This document shows positions 37,556-46,292 of a stretch of DNA of 64,000 nucleotides, in pieces (the first letter of the stretch is position 1; each line of letters begins with the position of its first letter). Source of the DNA: Parvularcula bermudensis HTCC2503 (GTDB taxonomy: Bacteria; Pseudomonadota; Alphaproteobacteria; Caulobacterales; Parvularculaceae); assembly GCF_000152825.2 (NCBI RefSeq), contig NC_014414.1:1922001-1986000 (forward strand), read 5' to 3'. The notes under the pieces were generated by a model. The model searched no databases. It saw nothing but the letters and a program-made list of their open reading frames with translations, and was not told the DNA's origin. Both the position numbers and the translations under genes were made by a program.

Positions 37556-38148
37556 GTAATGGGGCTCCGCGGCGCCACGAGGGGCGACCGCACGAATGGG
37601 CCATGGCGCGCTGGGGGTGAGCGTCTGCGCTCTGCGTCGTCAATCGAACACGGAGAGGAGCAAAAGAGGTCACTGCCGCCGGCAACATGGCATCGGTTCC
37701 AACTGCCCCCGGCATAAGCGGGGGAAAAACGGAGTGGCCCAGGCCAACCAACCGAAAATCGATCGTCGGACCCTCACGGCCACTTTTACGCTTCGATCTC
37801 CGGCTCGTCGCCGCCCCCCTCTTGCGAGGGCGCAGGGCCGCTTCATGCCGCCCGACCGCAGAAGCATCCGGTCGGGATATCCAATGAGCAGACCCATATG
37901 CGTAGAGTCACAGGACCGCTCAGGAAACTGGGGGATAACGGTCAATCCGCCATCTGAGAACGTACTGTGCGCCTATTGTTTTAAAGACACAACCCGCACC
38001 AAGCCGTTCCCGGCCCCCAGCCCATTCAATTTAACCGCGCGTCATTAAAGCGGCGTTAAGGGTCCTGCTGCACCGAAAGCGGGTGTGGGCGCGCGGGACC
38101 GAGTCTGGTACTTAGTGATTCTCGTTCTGCTTGCCCTGGGTCGCTCGG
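37556..38148. other. Divergent rne/amiC intergenic region with structured rne leader
   Basis: About 593 bases without a credible gene. It contains several hairpins: CCCCCG / CGGGGG (37706-37711 with 37719-37724), a CCCTC-TTGC-GAGGG stem near 37815-37830 and CCCGACC / GGTCGGG (37851-37857 with 37870-37876). These lie on the rne side and could form a long rne 5' leader. Long rne leaders mediate RNase E autoregulation in E. coli, but I cannot match this one to a known element. The amiC side is AT-rich and holds a CtrA-type box at 38045-38059. Confidence 0.5.
38045..38059 (+). promoter_or_regulatory. CtrA-type box TTAA-N7-TTAA upstream of amiC
   Basis: TTAA at 38045-38048 and TTAA at 38056-38059 are separated by exactly seven bases, the full consensus half-site spacing for CtrA, the alphaproteobacterial cell-cycle response regulator. 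It lies 89 bases before the amiC start, in an AT-rich patch that also has TTTAA at 38030-38034. Bound by known consensus only. Confidence 0.6.
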
Positions 38149-39480
38149 ATGAAACAAATAATGAAACGTGCGCTCGTATTTTGGTCGGTGGCGGTCCTGT
38201 CGTTCTGTGGCATTCTGGCGATTGCCAGTGAGCAGCCAACGGCGCCGTCCATTGATCAGGTGCGTATCGGCCACCATCAGGCCGGTCACACGCGTCTTGT
38301 GCTCGATTTGGATGCAAAGCCCGCCTATGCGGTCGCCCCCCTCGAGGATCATCGCATTGCGCTGGTGATCGAGCGGGCCGATTGGAGCGGCGCGGATGAT
38401 CTGCCCAAGGGGGTGGGGTTGATCGAGACGATCAAACTCGAAGATAACCGTCGCCTGCTTATTCATCTCTCAAGCGCGGCGCTGCCGGAGCGGAACTTCA
38501 TTCTGCCGCCGGAGGGGGAGATCGATCACTGGCGCCTTGTCATCGATTTCGACGATGTGCCCTCGGCGGTCTATGCGCAGGCGGTCAAAGACGCGGTCGG
38601 GCGGCTGGCCGAGATGACCCCTCCCGTTGCAACGGTGACCGGAACGCCGGCCCCAGCGCCCATTAAGGGGGAGGCGGCGCCGGCCATGACGGCCATGACC
38701 GGGATGACCCGGGTGCCGGGGCTAAAGCCCCAACGCCCTGAGGCCCAACGGGTGGCGGCGGGCGACGAGGATGGTCGTCTGACCATCGTCATCGACCCTG
38801 GCCATGGGGGGCGGGACCCCGGCGCGATTGGCCCGAGTGGATTACTGGAAAAGACCGTGACCTTCGACACCGCGAAGCGCCTTCAGACGGTGCTCTCGGC
38901 GCGGGGCTATCACGCGGTTCTGACCCGCGACGAGGATTCTTACGTGGAGTTGGATGATCGCATCACCCTAGCGCGGGCGCGTCAGGCCAATATGTTTATC
39001 TCGATCCATGCCGATTCCAATCCCAACGATACGGTCCGCGGGGCGTCGGTCTATACCCTGTCTGAAAGTCGCTCTCGCCGCATGGCCGAGGATGCGGTCA
39101 GTGCCGGGGATTTCCGCGTTTTCGATCGGGACTTGAAAAACGAAGCCTCTGAGGTCTCATCGATCTTGATCGATCTTGCCAATACCGACACCAAGAACCG
39201 ATCCGCCCGCTTGGCCACGACGATCATCGATGCGATGGCCGGAGAAGTGCGGATGGTCAATAACACCCACCGCAAGGCGGGACTGGCCGTTTTGCTGTCG
39301 CCCGATGTGCCCGCCGTGCTGGTCGAGCTTGCTTTCATGTCGAACGCCTCGGACGAGGCCAATCTGAAATCACCCCGCTGGCGCGCCAAAATCGCCAGCA
39401 CGATTGCCGATGGTGTCGACACCTATTTTGCCGATATCGCCTCCCAACATGCCGATGCCAGTCGAACCGCGCTGAATTGA
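38149..39480 (+). CDS. amiC: N-acetylmuramoyl-L-alanine amidase (AmiC type)
   Basis: 443 residues from ATG at 38149 (a second ATG lies at 38161; a TTG at 38131 is less likely). Signal peptide (MKRALVFWSVAVLSFCGILA), an AMIN domain about 30-150 that targets the septum or wall, a Pro/Ala linker, then the Amidase_3 catalytic domain from about 205: IVIDPGHGGRDPGAIG with the first zinc His, the Glu of LLEKTVTF, ISIHADSN with the second His, and the final VLVELAFMSN Glu. It cleaves the stem peptide from glycan during daughter-cell separation. In many alphaproteobacteria a PBP1a gene follows; here it does not. Confidence 0.94.
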   Translation: MKQIMKRALVFWSVAVLSFCGILAIASEQPTAPSIDQVRIGHHQAGHTRLVLDLDAKPAYAVAPLEDHRIALVIERADWSGADDLPKGVGLIETIKLEDNRRLLIHLSSAALPERNFILPPEGEIDHWRLVIDFDDVPSAVYAQAVKDAVGRLAEMTPPVATVTGTPAPAPIKGEAAPAMTAMTGMTRVPGLKPQRPEAQRVAAGDEDGRLTIVIDPGHGGRDPGAIGPSGLLEKTVTFDTAKRLQTVLSARGYHAVLTRDEDSYVELDDRITLARARQANMFISIHADSNPNDTVRGASVYTLSESRSRRMAEDAVSAGDFRVFDRDLKNEASEVSSILIDLANTDTKNRSARLATTIIDAMAGEVRMVNNTHRKAGLAVLLSPDVPAVLVELAFMSNASDEANLKSPRWRAKIASTIADGVDTYFADIASQHADASRTALN

Positions 39481-39557
39481 GCTCGCATCTCGGCTTGCCC
39501 CACATGCCACGTAATGGGATGACGAAGGTCTCTCATGTCTTCTAGAGAAGGGTTCCC

Positions 39558-41459
39558 TTGTCGCTCAGCGCGTTTCGTTTCCTGACCCTGATCACCCTAG
39601 GAGCCATGGCCGCCTGTGCGGGCGGGCCGGGGCTCTCCTTATCCTCCGTTGCAGACGGCTATCGCAATCCGCAGACCGTGGCCGGCGATTACCTGCAAGG
39701 AAAATTCGCCGCCAGTCAGCATGATTACAATTTTGCCGCCGCGGCCTTTGACAGGGCTAATCAAGAGTCGGGCGCCCGGGCCTTGAAGGCAGGGGCCTTT
39801 CGGTCGGCCCTTGCGGCGGGGGAATTCGATCGGGCGATCACCTACGCTCATGCCCTTCTTGCCCTTGAGGAGCGCGAGGATACCCCCGCAGAGCTGGAAT
39901 CGCTTCTTGGCTTTCTTGATCGCGATTTGCCGCGATTGACCCTCGCGGCCCAGGCCTTTCGGCGGGACGACATCTCTGGGGCGGATACCGTCCTTGAGCG
40001 ACCCTTTGAAAGCAGTCTTGGCCAAGGGATTGCCGACCTCCTGTCGGCTTGGGTCATCTACGACGCGGAGGGCAGCGAGGCGGCGATTGCGTCCTTAAGG
40101 TCCACGCAGAACCCGGCCATAGCGGCCTTCGCCCCCCTTCATTTGGGATTGATGTTCGATCTCGATGGGGCCAGCGAAACCGCCGAGGTCGCCTATGCGG
40201 AGGCCCTGCGCGGCGATGCGCAGGATCTCGCCCTCGAAGCCTATGGGGGGCTATTGGAGCGGCGCAAACCCCGAGAAGAGGCCATCTCCTTTTACAGTAA
40301 GTTGGCGGAGGATCAGGGGTTTGCCCGTCGCCTCGGCCGGTTAGGTCTTGCCCGGCTGGAGGCGCCCTTGCCCCAGGAAACGGCTGAATTCGTTCGGATC
40401 GCGGAGCGCACCCGCCTTCGGATCGTTCAGAACCCAAGCGAAGGGGCGGCGCTCGTCTTCCTCAATTTCGCTTGGGCCGCCTATGAACAGGCGATCGCCC
40501 GCCAATCCGCCGCCCGCCAGGCTGGCTTTGGCGATCTGCCGATCAATCTCGATGTCCCGCTCTCCCTGGCGCGCCTAGCGGTCGCGATCGATCCGGATCT
40601 CGATGCCGCCCATTATGTGCTCGGCGCGATCAAAGGATTTTATGACCGCCCGCAGGAAGCCGCTGAAGCCCTCGACCGGATCGCCCCTTCTAGTTGGCTC
40701 TATAATTATGCCACCATTGACCAGGCCGACGCCTATCTTGCGCTCGATCGGGCGGACCAGGCCATCGCGCTATTGGAGCGATATCTGACCCATGATGCGC
40801 TGGCGCCGGATGTGGCCCTGACCCTCTCTCAAATCTATGCCGATGAGGGGCGTACCGATAAAGCGGTGTTTACGGCCAATCGTGCCCTGAGCATTGCCAG
40901 CGATCTGTCCTCGGAAGAAAACCGGGAGGCCAATCTTTGGCGGTATTATTTCAGCCGTGGAGCGATCCTGACCGAAGCGGATCGCTGGACGGAGGCTGAG
41001 CCCGATCTGCGCGAAGCCCTGGTGCTCGCGCCGGAGGAGCCGGTCGTCCTGAACTATCTGGGATATAGTTATGTGGAACGGGGACAGCGTCTCGACGAGG
41101 CCTTGGCCATGATCGAGCGGGCCCTCGATCAGCGTCCCGCTTCCGGCGCGATCACCGACAGTCTCGGCTGGGCGCATTATCAGCTCGGCAACTATCAAGA
41201 GGCAGTGCGCTATCTGGAGCAAGCCGTTGAGCTGGAGCCGGGAGACGATGTCATTACCGACCATCTCGGCGATGCCTATTGGCAGGTCGGCCGCCAAGTG
41301 GAGGCGCGCTTTGAATGGCGCCGCGTCTTGCAGATTGATGGCCTGAGCGCGGCGCTTCGGCAATCGGTCGAAGCCAAATTGGCGGGGACGCCGCCGGCGC
41401 CGGGAACCCTCGCCGATCAAGCGGTATCTTCGGGGGACGCGTCTATGTCGGGCCCATGA
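39558..41459 (+). CDS. TPR-repeat lipoprotein
   Basis: 633 residues. TTG at 39558 follows AGAAGG and gives a lipoprotein signal (FRFLTLITLGAMAAC, lipidated Cys20). The remainder is tetratricopeptide repeats throughout, clearest in the last third: EPVVLNYLGYSYVERGQRLDEALAM (about 500-525), GAITDSLGWAHYQLGNYQEAV and GDDVITDHLGDAYWQVGR. This layout matches the large TPR lipoproteins that precede ispE in alphaproteobacteria; they are thought to be envelope scaffolds but have no assigned role. ATGA overlap with ispE. Confidence 0.9.
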   Translation: MSLSAFRFLTLITLGAMAACAGGPGLSLSSVADGYRNPQTVAGDYLQGKFAASQHDYNFAAAAFDRANQESGARALKAGAFRSALAAGEFDRAITYAHALLALEEREDTPAELESLLGFLDRDLPRLTLAAQAFRRDDISGADTVLERPFESSLGQGIADLLSAWVIYDAEGSEAAIASLRSTQNPAIAAFAPLHLGLMFDLDGASETAEVAYAEALRGDAQDLALEAYGGLLERRKPREEAISFYSKLAEDQGFARRLGRLGLARLEAPLPQETAEFVRIAERTRLRIVQNPSEGAALVFLNFAWAAYEQAIARQSAARQAGFGDLPINLDVPLSLARLAVAIDPDLDAAHYVLGAIKGFYDRPQEAAEALDRIAPSSWLYNYATIDQADAYLALDRADQAIALLERYLTHDALAPDVALTLSQIYADEGRTDKAVFTANRALSIASDLSSEENREANLWRYYFSRGAILTEADRWTEAEPDLREALVLAPEEPVVLNYLGYSYVERGQRLDEALAMIERALDQRPASGAITDSLGWAHYQLGNYQEAVRYLEQAVELEPGDDVITDHLGDAYWQVGRQVEARFEWRRVLQIDGLSAALRQSVEAKLAGTPPAPGTLADQAVSSGDASMSGP

Positions 41460-42343
41460 GCCTCTCTTCCTGGCCCGCCCTGGCAAAGATCAATCTCGCC
41501 CTGCATGTCGGGGCGCCTTATCGGAACGGCTATCACCCGGTGGATACCCTCTGTGTCTATGCCGCGGTGGGCGATCGGTTGTCACTGGTGGCGGGATCGG
41601 CGGGGCGGCCTTTGCTGACCCTTGAGGGGAGGTCGGCCCACGGCCTTGATGCAGGACCGTCTAACTTCGTCATCAAGGCGCTTGAGCTCTTCCGTCACCG
41701 GACGGGTCTGTCCCCGGATGTCTCTTTTCACCTGCGGAAAGACGTGCCCCTTGCCTCCGGCGTTGGCGGCGGGACCGCCAATGGCGCGTTGGCGCTCTGG
41801 CTCCTCAATCGCCACCATGGCGATCCCCTGTCGCCGCGACAGCTCATGGCGCTTGCCGTCGGCCTTGGCGCGGATGGACCGCTGTGCCTTGCGCCCCTCG
41901 TCTATGGGGGGGGATGCTGGCGAGGGCAGGGGACAGGGACCCTGATCGCCCCTGGTCCTGTTCTGCCGCCGCTTTGGCTCTGCCTTGCCAATCCGGGCCG
42001 GGCGGTGCCCACGGCCGATGTCTTCCGCGCCTTCGATCAGGCGGGTCCCATAACGGCGCCTTTGGCAATTGATTTGCATCCCCGTCTAAAAGGTTACAAA
42101 GAGGTTAAAAACCTCGTGATGGGGACACGAAACGACCTTGAGGCATCCGCCGTCGGATTGGAGCCGACAATAGGTGAAGTCATCACCAGGCTTCGCCGCA
42201 CCCCTGGATGTCTCGCGGCACGAATGACGGGAAGTGGGGCAACAGCGTTTGGGCTCTTCGCTTCATGCCAGGCGGCCCAAAGGGCGGCTCGGCACTTACG
42301 GTCATCGGGTTATTGGTCAGTATCGGCGCCCCTATCGACGTAA
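41456..42343 (+). CDS. ispE: 4-diphosphocytidyl-2-C-methyl-D-erythritol kinase IspE
   Basis: 295 residues of the GHMP kinase family: PALAKINLALHVGAPYRNGYH with the catalytic Lys, the ATP loop PLASGVGGGTANGA (the usual SSDAA part is TANGA here), LGADGPLCL and the C-terminal MTGSGATAFGLF. It phosphorylates CDP-ME in the MEP pathway to isoprenoids. It fits the nearby octaprenyl/polyprenyl synthase gene. It overlaps the TPR gene by four bases. Confidence 0.95.
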   Translation: MSLSSWPALAKINLALHVGAPYRNGYHPVDTLCVYAAVGDRLSLVAGSAGRPLLTLEGRSAHGLDAGPSNFVIKALELFRHRTGLSPDVSFHLRKDVPLASGVGGGTANGALALWLLNRHHGDPLSPRQLMALAVGLGADGPLCLAPLVYGGGCWRGQGTGTLIAPGPVLPPLWLCLANPGRAVPTADVFRAFDQAGPITAPLAIDLHPRLKGYKEVKNLVMGTRNDLEASAVGLEPTIGEVITRLRRTPGCLAARMTGSGATAFGLFASCQAAQRAARHLRSSGYWSVSAPLST

Positions 42344-42367
42344 AAAAGATAGTGGGAGTGAAGGCCA

Positions 42368-43489
42368 ATGGCCGATTTTTTTGGGTCGATCGTCATTTTG
42401 ACGGTCGGTACTGCGTGTCTCGTATACATGATGAGCGGGATCGCCGTTTGGGCTGGGCTTTTCCTTGTGCCAACGGCGCTTCCCTCCGGCCATTGGGGGC
42501 AGGCCTCCCGGGCAGGGGGGGTGATCCTTGGCGGCACGGTGTTGGTCTTAATGGCGATCATCCTGCTGGCAGGTCATCTGCCGGCGCCGGCGGCGCTGCC
42601 GGCGGCAACCCTGGCTGGTGTCATTGGCATGATTGCCGACGCCCGCCCGCTCAGCCGGAGGGCCATCCCCTTTGTGAACCTTGGTCTGGCCACAGCGGCG
42701 GTTGCCTTGGTCGGACCGATCACGGTCTTTCCTCTGCCTTCGGGAAGCGAGGTGCAATTGCCCGATGCCCTCGGCACCCTCTTTGCCATTGGCTTCATCG
42801 CGTCGATCCTGACCCTTTTTGCCCGTACCGAGGAGGTGAGGGGGCTTGCCAGCGGCGCAGGGTTGATTGGATTATGCCTTCTCACCCTCCTGTGTGGGCC
42901 TCAATTCGGCACCCTGACCTTGCTGATGGCGCTGACCGCTTCGGGGGTCTTTGGTCTTACCGTGCGAAATATCTGGTCCGGCACAATTCGTCTCGGGATG
43001 AGCGGGAGCTTAGGGCTTGGGATGCTCGTCTCGGCTGGGGCAATTGAAATCACCCATCAGACCGAGGCGGCCTTCACCCCTTATCTTCTCGGCCTCGCGC
43101 TTTTGCCGATGCTGGTCGATCGCCTTTATATGGGGGCGCGGCGCTTCGGGATCGGGGCCGTCCGATATGTGACGCGTCAGGAGCTGAGTGCCGATGCGCG
43201 ATCTGCGGGACTGCGGTCCCAAGAAATAGCAGCGCTCTCCATGGTGCTATGCATGATCGCATCGGGCCTTGCCGGTTACGCTCTTCTCGGCAGCGTCAAT
43301 ACTCTTGGGTTTTATCTCGGGGTGATCTTTGGGGTGGCCCTGATCGGGATCTCCGTCCTGACCCTCCTCCTTGCGGGGGAGGAAACTCAGGTCGTCCTCT
43401 CTGCCGAGCCGATGGCGAGATCCTCAAGCGTGCCGCGCAAGTCGCCCACCGGAAAGACAGCGAGTGACGAGGCGGCCGCCTCGGCATAG
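42368..43489 (+). CDS. WecA/MraY-like membrane protein lacking catalytic motifs
   Basis: 373 residues with about ten or eleven membrane segments. Layout follows the WecA/TagO branch of polyprenyl-phosphate phosphoglycosyltransferases: RAGGVILGG near 48-56 (RxGG), VIGMIADARPLS at 85-96 where active enzymes read a DD pair, NIWSGTIRLGMSGSLGLG at 201-218 where active enzymes read xLGDAGS, and RRFGIGAVRY...LSADARSAGL at 258-282 where active enzymes have the HLHH histidines. The NxxNxxDG loop corresponds to ARTEEVRGLASG (152-163). Every catalytic Asp/His is missing by my eye alignment. Its last 103 bases overlap ispB on the other strand. Probably a pseudoenzyme; function unknown. Confidence 0.7.
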   Translation: MADFFGSIVILTVGTACLVYMMSGIAVWAGLFLVPTALPSGHWGQASRAGGVILGGTVLVLMAIILLAGHLPAPAALPAATLAGVIGMIADARPLSRRAIPFVNLGLATAAVALVGPITVFPLPSGSEVQLPDALGTLFAIGFIASILTLFARTEEVRGLASGAGLIGLCLLTLLCGPQFGTLTLLMALTASGVFGLTVRNIWSGTIRLGMSGSLGLGMLVSAGAIEITHQTEAAFTPYLLGLALLPMLVDRLYMGARRFGIGAVRYVTRQELSADARSAGLRSQEIAALSMVLCMIASGLAGYALLGSVNTLGFYLGVIFGVALIGISVLTLLLAGEETQVVLSAEPMARSSSVPRKSPTGKTASDEAAASA

Positions 43490-44406
43490 CCGCGCGCCTC
43501 TTGCAAGCAGGCCTCGACAATCCGATCCCGGCGCATCAACTCATTCGCGCGGGCGAAATCGTCAGGACGCTGGTCTTTGTCACGGATGGTGCGTTGCCAG
43601 AATTGGCGTTCTTCGTCCGAGGTCGAGGCCGCATAGGCGCGGATCACGGGGAGCGTCATTTTCCCCTCACGGAAATCATCGCCTGCGGTCTTTCCGAGCA
43701 CGGCACCGCTGCTTTGATAATCTAGGGCATCGTCCACAAGCTGATAGGCGATCCCGAAATTAAGGCCGTAGGCGCGCATCGCCGCCACCTTTTCAGCGTC
43801 GCCCCCGGCAACGACGGCCCCCGCCTCGGCCGCTGCGGCGAAGAGGGCGGCGGTCTTCGCCGAAATCACGTCGAGGTAAATGGTCTGGGGGGTCTCCAAA
43901 TTTTGCGAGGTGGTGAGCTGCAAGACTTCGCCCTCGGCAATGATGCAGGACGCCTTGCTCAAGATCCCCAGAACCTCGATGGAGCCCGTCCTGACCATCA
44001 ATTCGAAGGCGCGGGCAAACAAAAAGTCACCGACCAGCACGCTTTCCTTATTGCCGAACACGATATTCGCCGTCCGCAAGCCCCGACGCAGCGCGCTTTC
44101 ATCGACGACATCGTCATGCAGGAGCGTTGCGGCATGGATCAGCTCCACCGCCCCCGCAAGGAGGCGTGGGCCTTCACCGGTCTCTCCACACAGCTCTGCT
44201 GCGGCAAGGGTCATGAGCGGGCGGAGCCGTTTTCCCCCGGCAGCGATCAAATGCCGCGCCACTTCGGGGATCAAGGGGACGCTGGAGGCAAGGTGATCAA
44301 GGATCACCTGATTGGTGGACTCAAGCTGCCCCGACAGCATGTCCTTGAGCTGACTGGCCGTATCGCGAAACGGCGCGGAGGGAGGAAGTGCGGCGGTACG
44401 CGCCAT
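43387..44406 (-). CDS. ispB: Polyprenyl diphosphate synthase (IspB-like)
   Basis: 339 residues of the trans-prenyltransferase family. First Asp-rich motif LLHDDVVDES with downstream RRGLRTAN, GKRLRPLM at the substrate site, and second motif LVDDALDYQ followed by GKTAGDDFREGKMTLP. It extends FPP with IPP to the C40-C50 chain used for ubiquinone. ATG at 44406 has AAAAGGA upstream; the frame extends to 44487 but without family similarity. The 3' end lies inside the opposing membrane-protein gene. Confidence 0.95.
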   Translation of the reverse strand: MARTAALPPSAPFRDTASQLKDMLSGQLESTNQVILDHLASSVPLIPEVARHLIAAGGKRLRPLMTLAAAELCGETGEGPRLLAGAVELIHAATLLHDDVVDESALRRGLRTANIVFGNKESVLVGDFLFARAFELMVRTGSIEVLGILSKASCIIAEGEVLQLTTSQNLETPQTIYLDVISAKTAALFAAAAEAGAVVAGGDAEKVAAMRAYGLNFGIAYQLVDDALDYQSSGAVLGKTAGDDFREGKMTLPVIRAYAASTSDEERQFWQRTIRDKDQRPDDFARANELMRRDRIVEACLQEARGYAEAAASSLAVFPVGDLRGTLEDLAIGSAERTT

Positions 44407-44579
44407 CAAAAGGTCCTTTTCTGCCGGGCTGCCGCCGCACTCATGGGTGCGGGCGATCCATCGTGACAGTGGATGAGGCAAAACCACATCGCATAGACCG
44501 GGGGAAGGTTGAACAGGAGATTTCTGCGACCTAGAAGCCGCGATCCCGCCCTCTTCGATCCCGGCGGGGGGAGATCATC

Positions 44580-45422
44580 ATGTTGAAACGCCTTTGGCAT
44601 CGCTTGCCCTTCACCCCTGAGCCGCCGCCCATGATCCATATCGTGCCGATGGAGGGCGTGATTGCCGCCGCCGGTCGGTCGAGCCGCTCGCTCAACCTGT
44701 CGGCTGTGGAGGGGGCGTTGGAAAAGGCCTTCAAGACCGGGGAGCCTCGAGCCGTCCTGCTGTCCATCAATTCGCCGGGCGGGTCGCCGGTCCAGTCGCG
44801 GATGATCCTCCAAAAGGTTCGGGATTTGTCGGTGGAACATAAGGTGCCGGTGATTGCGCACATTCAGGATGTCGGTGCCTCGGGAGGATATATGCTCGCC
44901 CTCGCCGGTGACGAGATCTACGCGGACCCCTTCGCGCTTGTCGGCTCGATCGGGGTGATTGCCGGGGGGTTCGGTCTGCACGAGGCGATTGGCCGTCTGG
45001 GGATCGAGCGTCGGGTCTATACGGCAGGGGAAAACAAATCCCAGCTCGATCCCTTCCGCCCCGAGGATCCACGAGACGTTGCGCATCTGAAAGGCATTCT
45101 CGACAAAAGCCACGCGCTGTTCATCGATCTTGTGAAAACCCGGCGCGGGGATCGCCTGAAAGGCGAGGATAAGATCGTCTTTACCGGGGATTTCTGGATC
45201 GCCGACGAGGCGCAAGCCTTGGGTCTGATCGATGGGGTCGAGGATCGCGATGCATTGTTGAAGCGGCGATTCGGCGATCGGGTGCAGAGCCGTAGCTTCG
45301 ACGTCGATAAGCGCTCTTTGCTGTCCCGCCTTCTGTCTGGGACGATGCCCGGCGCATGGCGCCCGGAGGCCGTGGCGGCCGCTCTCGAAGACAAGGCGCT
45401 TTGGGGACGGTTCGGCCGATGA
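44580..45422 (+). CDS. S49 family peptidase (SppA/SohB-like)
   Basis: 280 residues. HIVPMEGVIAAAG start of the domain, LSINSPGGSPVQSRMI, the Ser nucleophile in VGASGGYMLALAGDEIYA, and GENKSQLDPFRP with the catalytic Lys of the Ser-Lys dyad. There is no strong N-terminal membrane segment. Members degrade signal peptides or membrane proteins. ATG at 44580 follows GGGGGAG. It starts divergent from ispB. Confidence 0.9.
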   Translation: MLKRLWHRLPFTPEPPPMIHIVPMEGVIAAAGRSSRSLNLSAVEGALEKAFKTGEPRAVLLSINSPGGSPVQSRMILQKVRDLSVEHKVPVIAHIQDVGASGGYMLALAGDEIYADPFALVGSIGVIAGGFGLHEAIGRLGIERRVYTAGENKSQLDPFRPEDPRDVAHLKGILDKSHALFIDLVKTRRGDRLKGEDKIVFTGDFWIADEAQALGLIDGVEDRDALLKRRFGDRVQSRSFDVDKRSLLSRLLSGTMPGAWRPEAVAAALEDKALWGRFGR

Positions 45423-45474
45423 GGTTTTTCAGCTGTGACTTTGCGGTGATGGCGACGCGTGTTATCACCCTCTG

Positions 45475-45678
45475 ATGAGTGCGATCGGGACAATTATGGT
45501 GACGGCGGCCTTCTCCGCGGGGGCCCTTGCGGCTGTGCGACAATGGAAGCAGTACCAGCGTCGGCGCCGCCCCTCGGTCGGCGATCACCCGCAGGAGATC
45601 CTTGATCTTGAGAGAGACAGCGGCACCGGTGTGTGGCAGGTGCCCTCCGATGACAGAATGGATCCGTCACGACTCTAG
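45475..45678 (+). CDS. Small single-span membrane protein
   Basis: 67 residues: one N-terminal hydrophobic segment (IGTIMVTAAFSAGALAAV), then a basic patch (QWKQYQRRRRP) and a polar tail with ILDLERDSGTGVWQVP. The positive-inside rule places the tail in the cytosol. Such small proteins are often found next to S49 peptidase genes in alphaproteobacteria, as far as I recall, but I do not recognise a family. The start lacks a clear ribosome site. Confidence 0.5.
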   Translation: MSAIGTIMVTAAFSAGALAAVRQWKQYQRRRRPSVGDHPQEILDLERDSGTGVWQVPSDDRMDPSRL

Positions 45679-45752
45679 TCATTATAGTGGCTTTACGTGC
45701 CGTGGACCCTCGTTTCAGTTGCCCGATAATCAATAAAGATAAGTAGGAACGC

Positions 45753-46292
45753 ATGCCGGAGGCCCAAGCTCAGCCCCCAATCGCCTTTATTGACATTGAG
45801 GCGTCCGGTCTTGGTCCCCATTCCTGGCCGATCGAGGTCGGTTGGGTCTTTGAGACGGGGGACGCCCATGCGCTCTTGGTCAAACCAGCCGATCAATGGT
45901 CGATGAAGGCGTGGGAGAAAAGCGCCGAAGCGCTCCATCGAATCACCCCGAACCGATTGATTACCGAGGGGCGAGATCCGTTGGAGACGGCGCTGATCCT
46001 CAACGCCGCCATCGGCAGCGCCACCGTCTATTCAGACGCCCCCGACTATGACAGTTTCTGGTTGTTCCGGCTGTATGACGCAGCCGGGATCAAGCCGAAC
46101 TACATCCTCAACGACATCGGTGATTTGTTACGGCCGATCTGGCCGCGGGAGCCGAAGGAACTCGTCGCCCTGGCATCGGACGAGAAACCCCATGCCCATC
46201 GCGCCGCCGCCGATGTACTGCATCTGCAGGCGATGTATAGGATTGCGTGTGATGCCTTCGTTCAAGAGCGACCAAATCCCACTCCCCAATAG
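45753..46292 (+). CDS. DEDDh 3'-5' exonuclease family protein
   Basis: 179 residues of the RNase T/epsilon-subunit fold. Motif 1 is FIDIEASGLGPHSWPIEVGW, with the Asp-Glu pair; motif 2 Asp lies in YSDAPDYDSFWL; motif 3 is HAHRAAADVLHL, with His and Asp of the DEDDh type. It would degrade DNA or RNA from the 3' end; substrate unknown. The next gene starts 41 bases before its stop in another frame. Confidence 0.85.
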   Translation: MPEAQAQPPIAFIDIEASGLGPHSWPIEVGWVFETGDAHALLVKPADQWSMKAWEKSAEALHRITPNRLITEGRDPLETALILNAAIGSATVYSDAPDYDSFWLFRLYDAAGIKPNYILNDIGDLLRPIWPREPKELVALASDEKPHAHRAAADVLHLQAMYRIACDAFVQERPNPTPQ

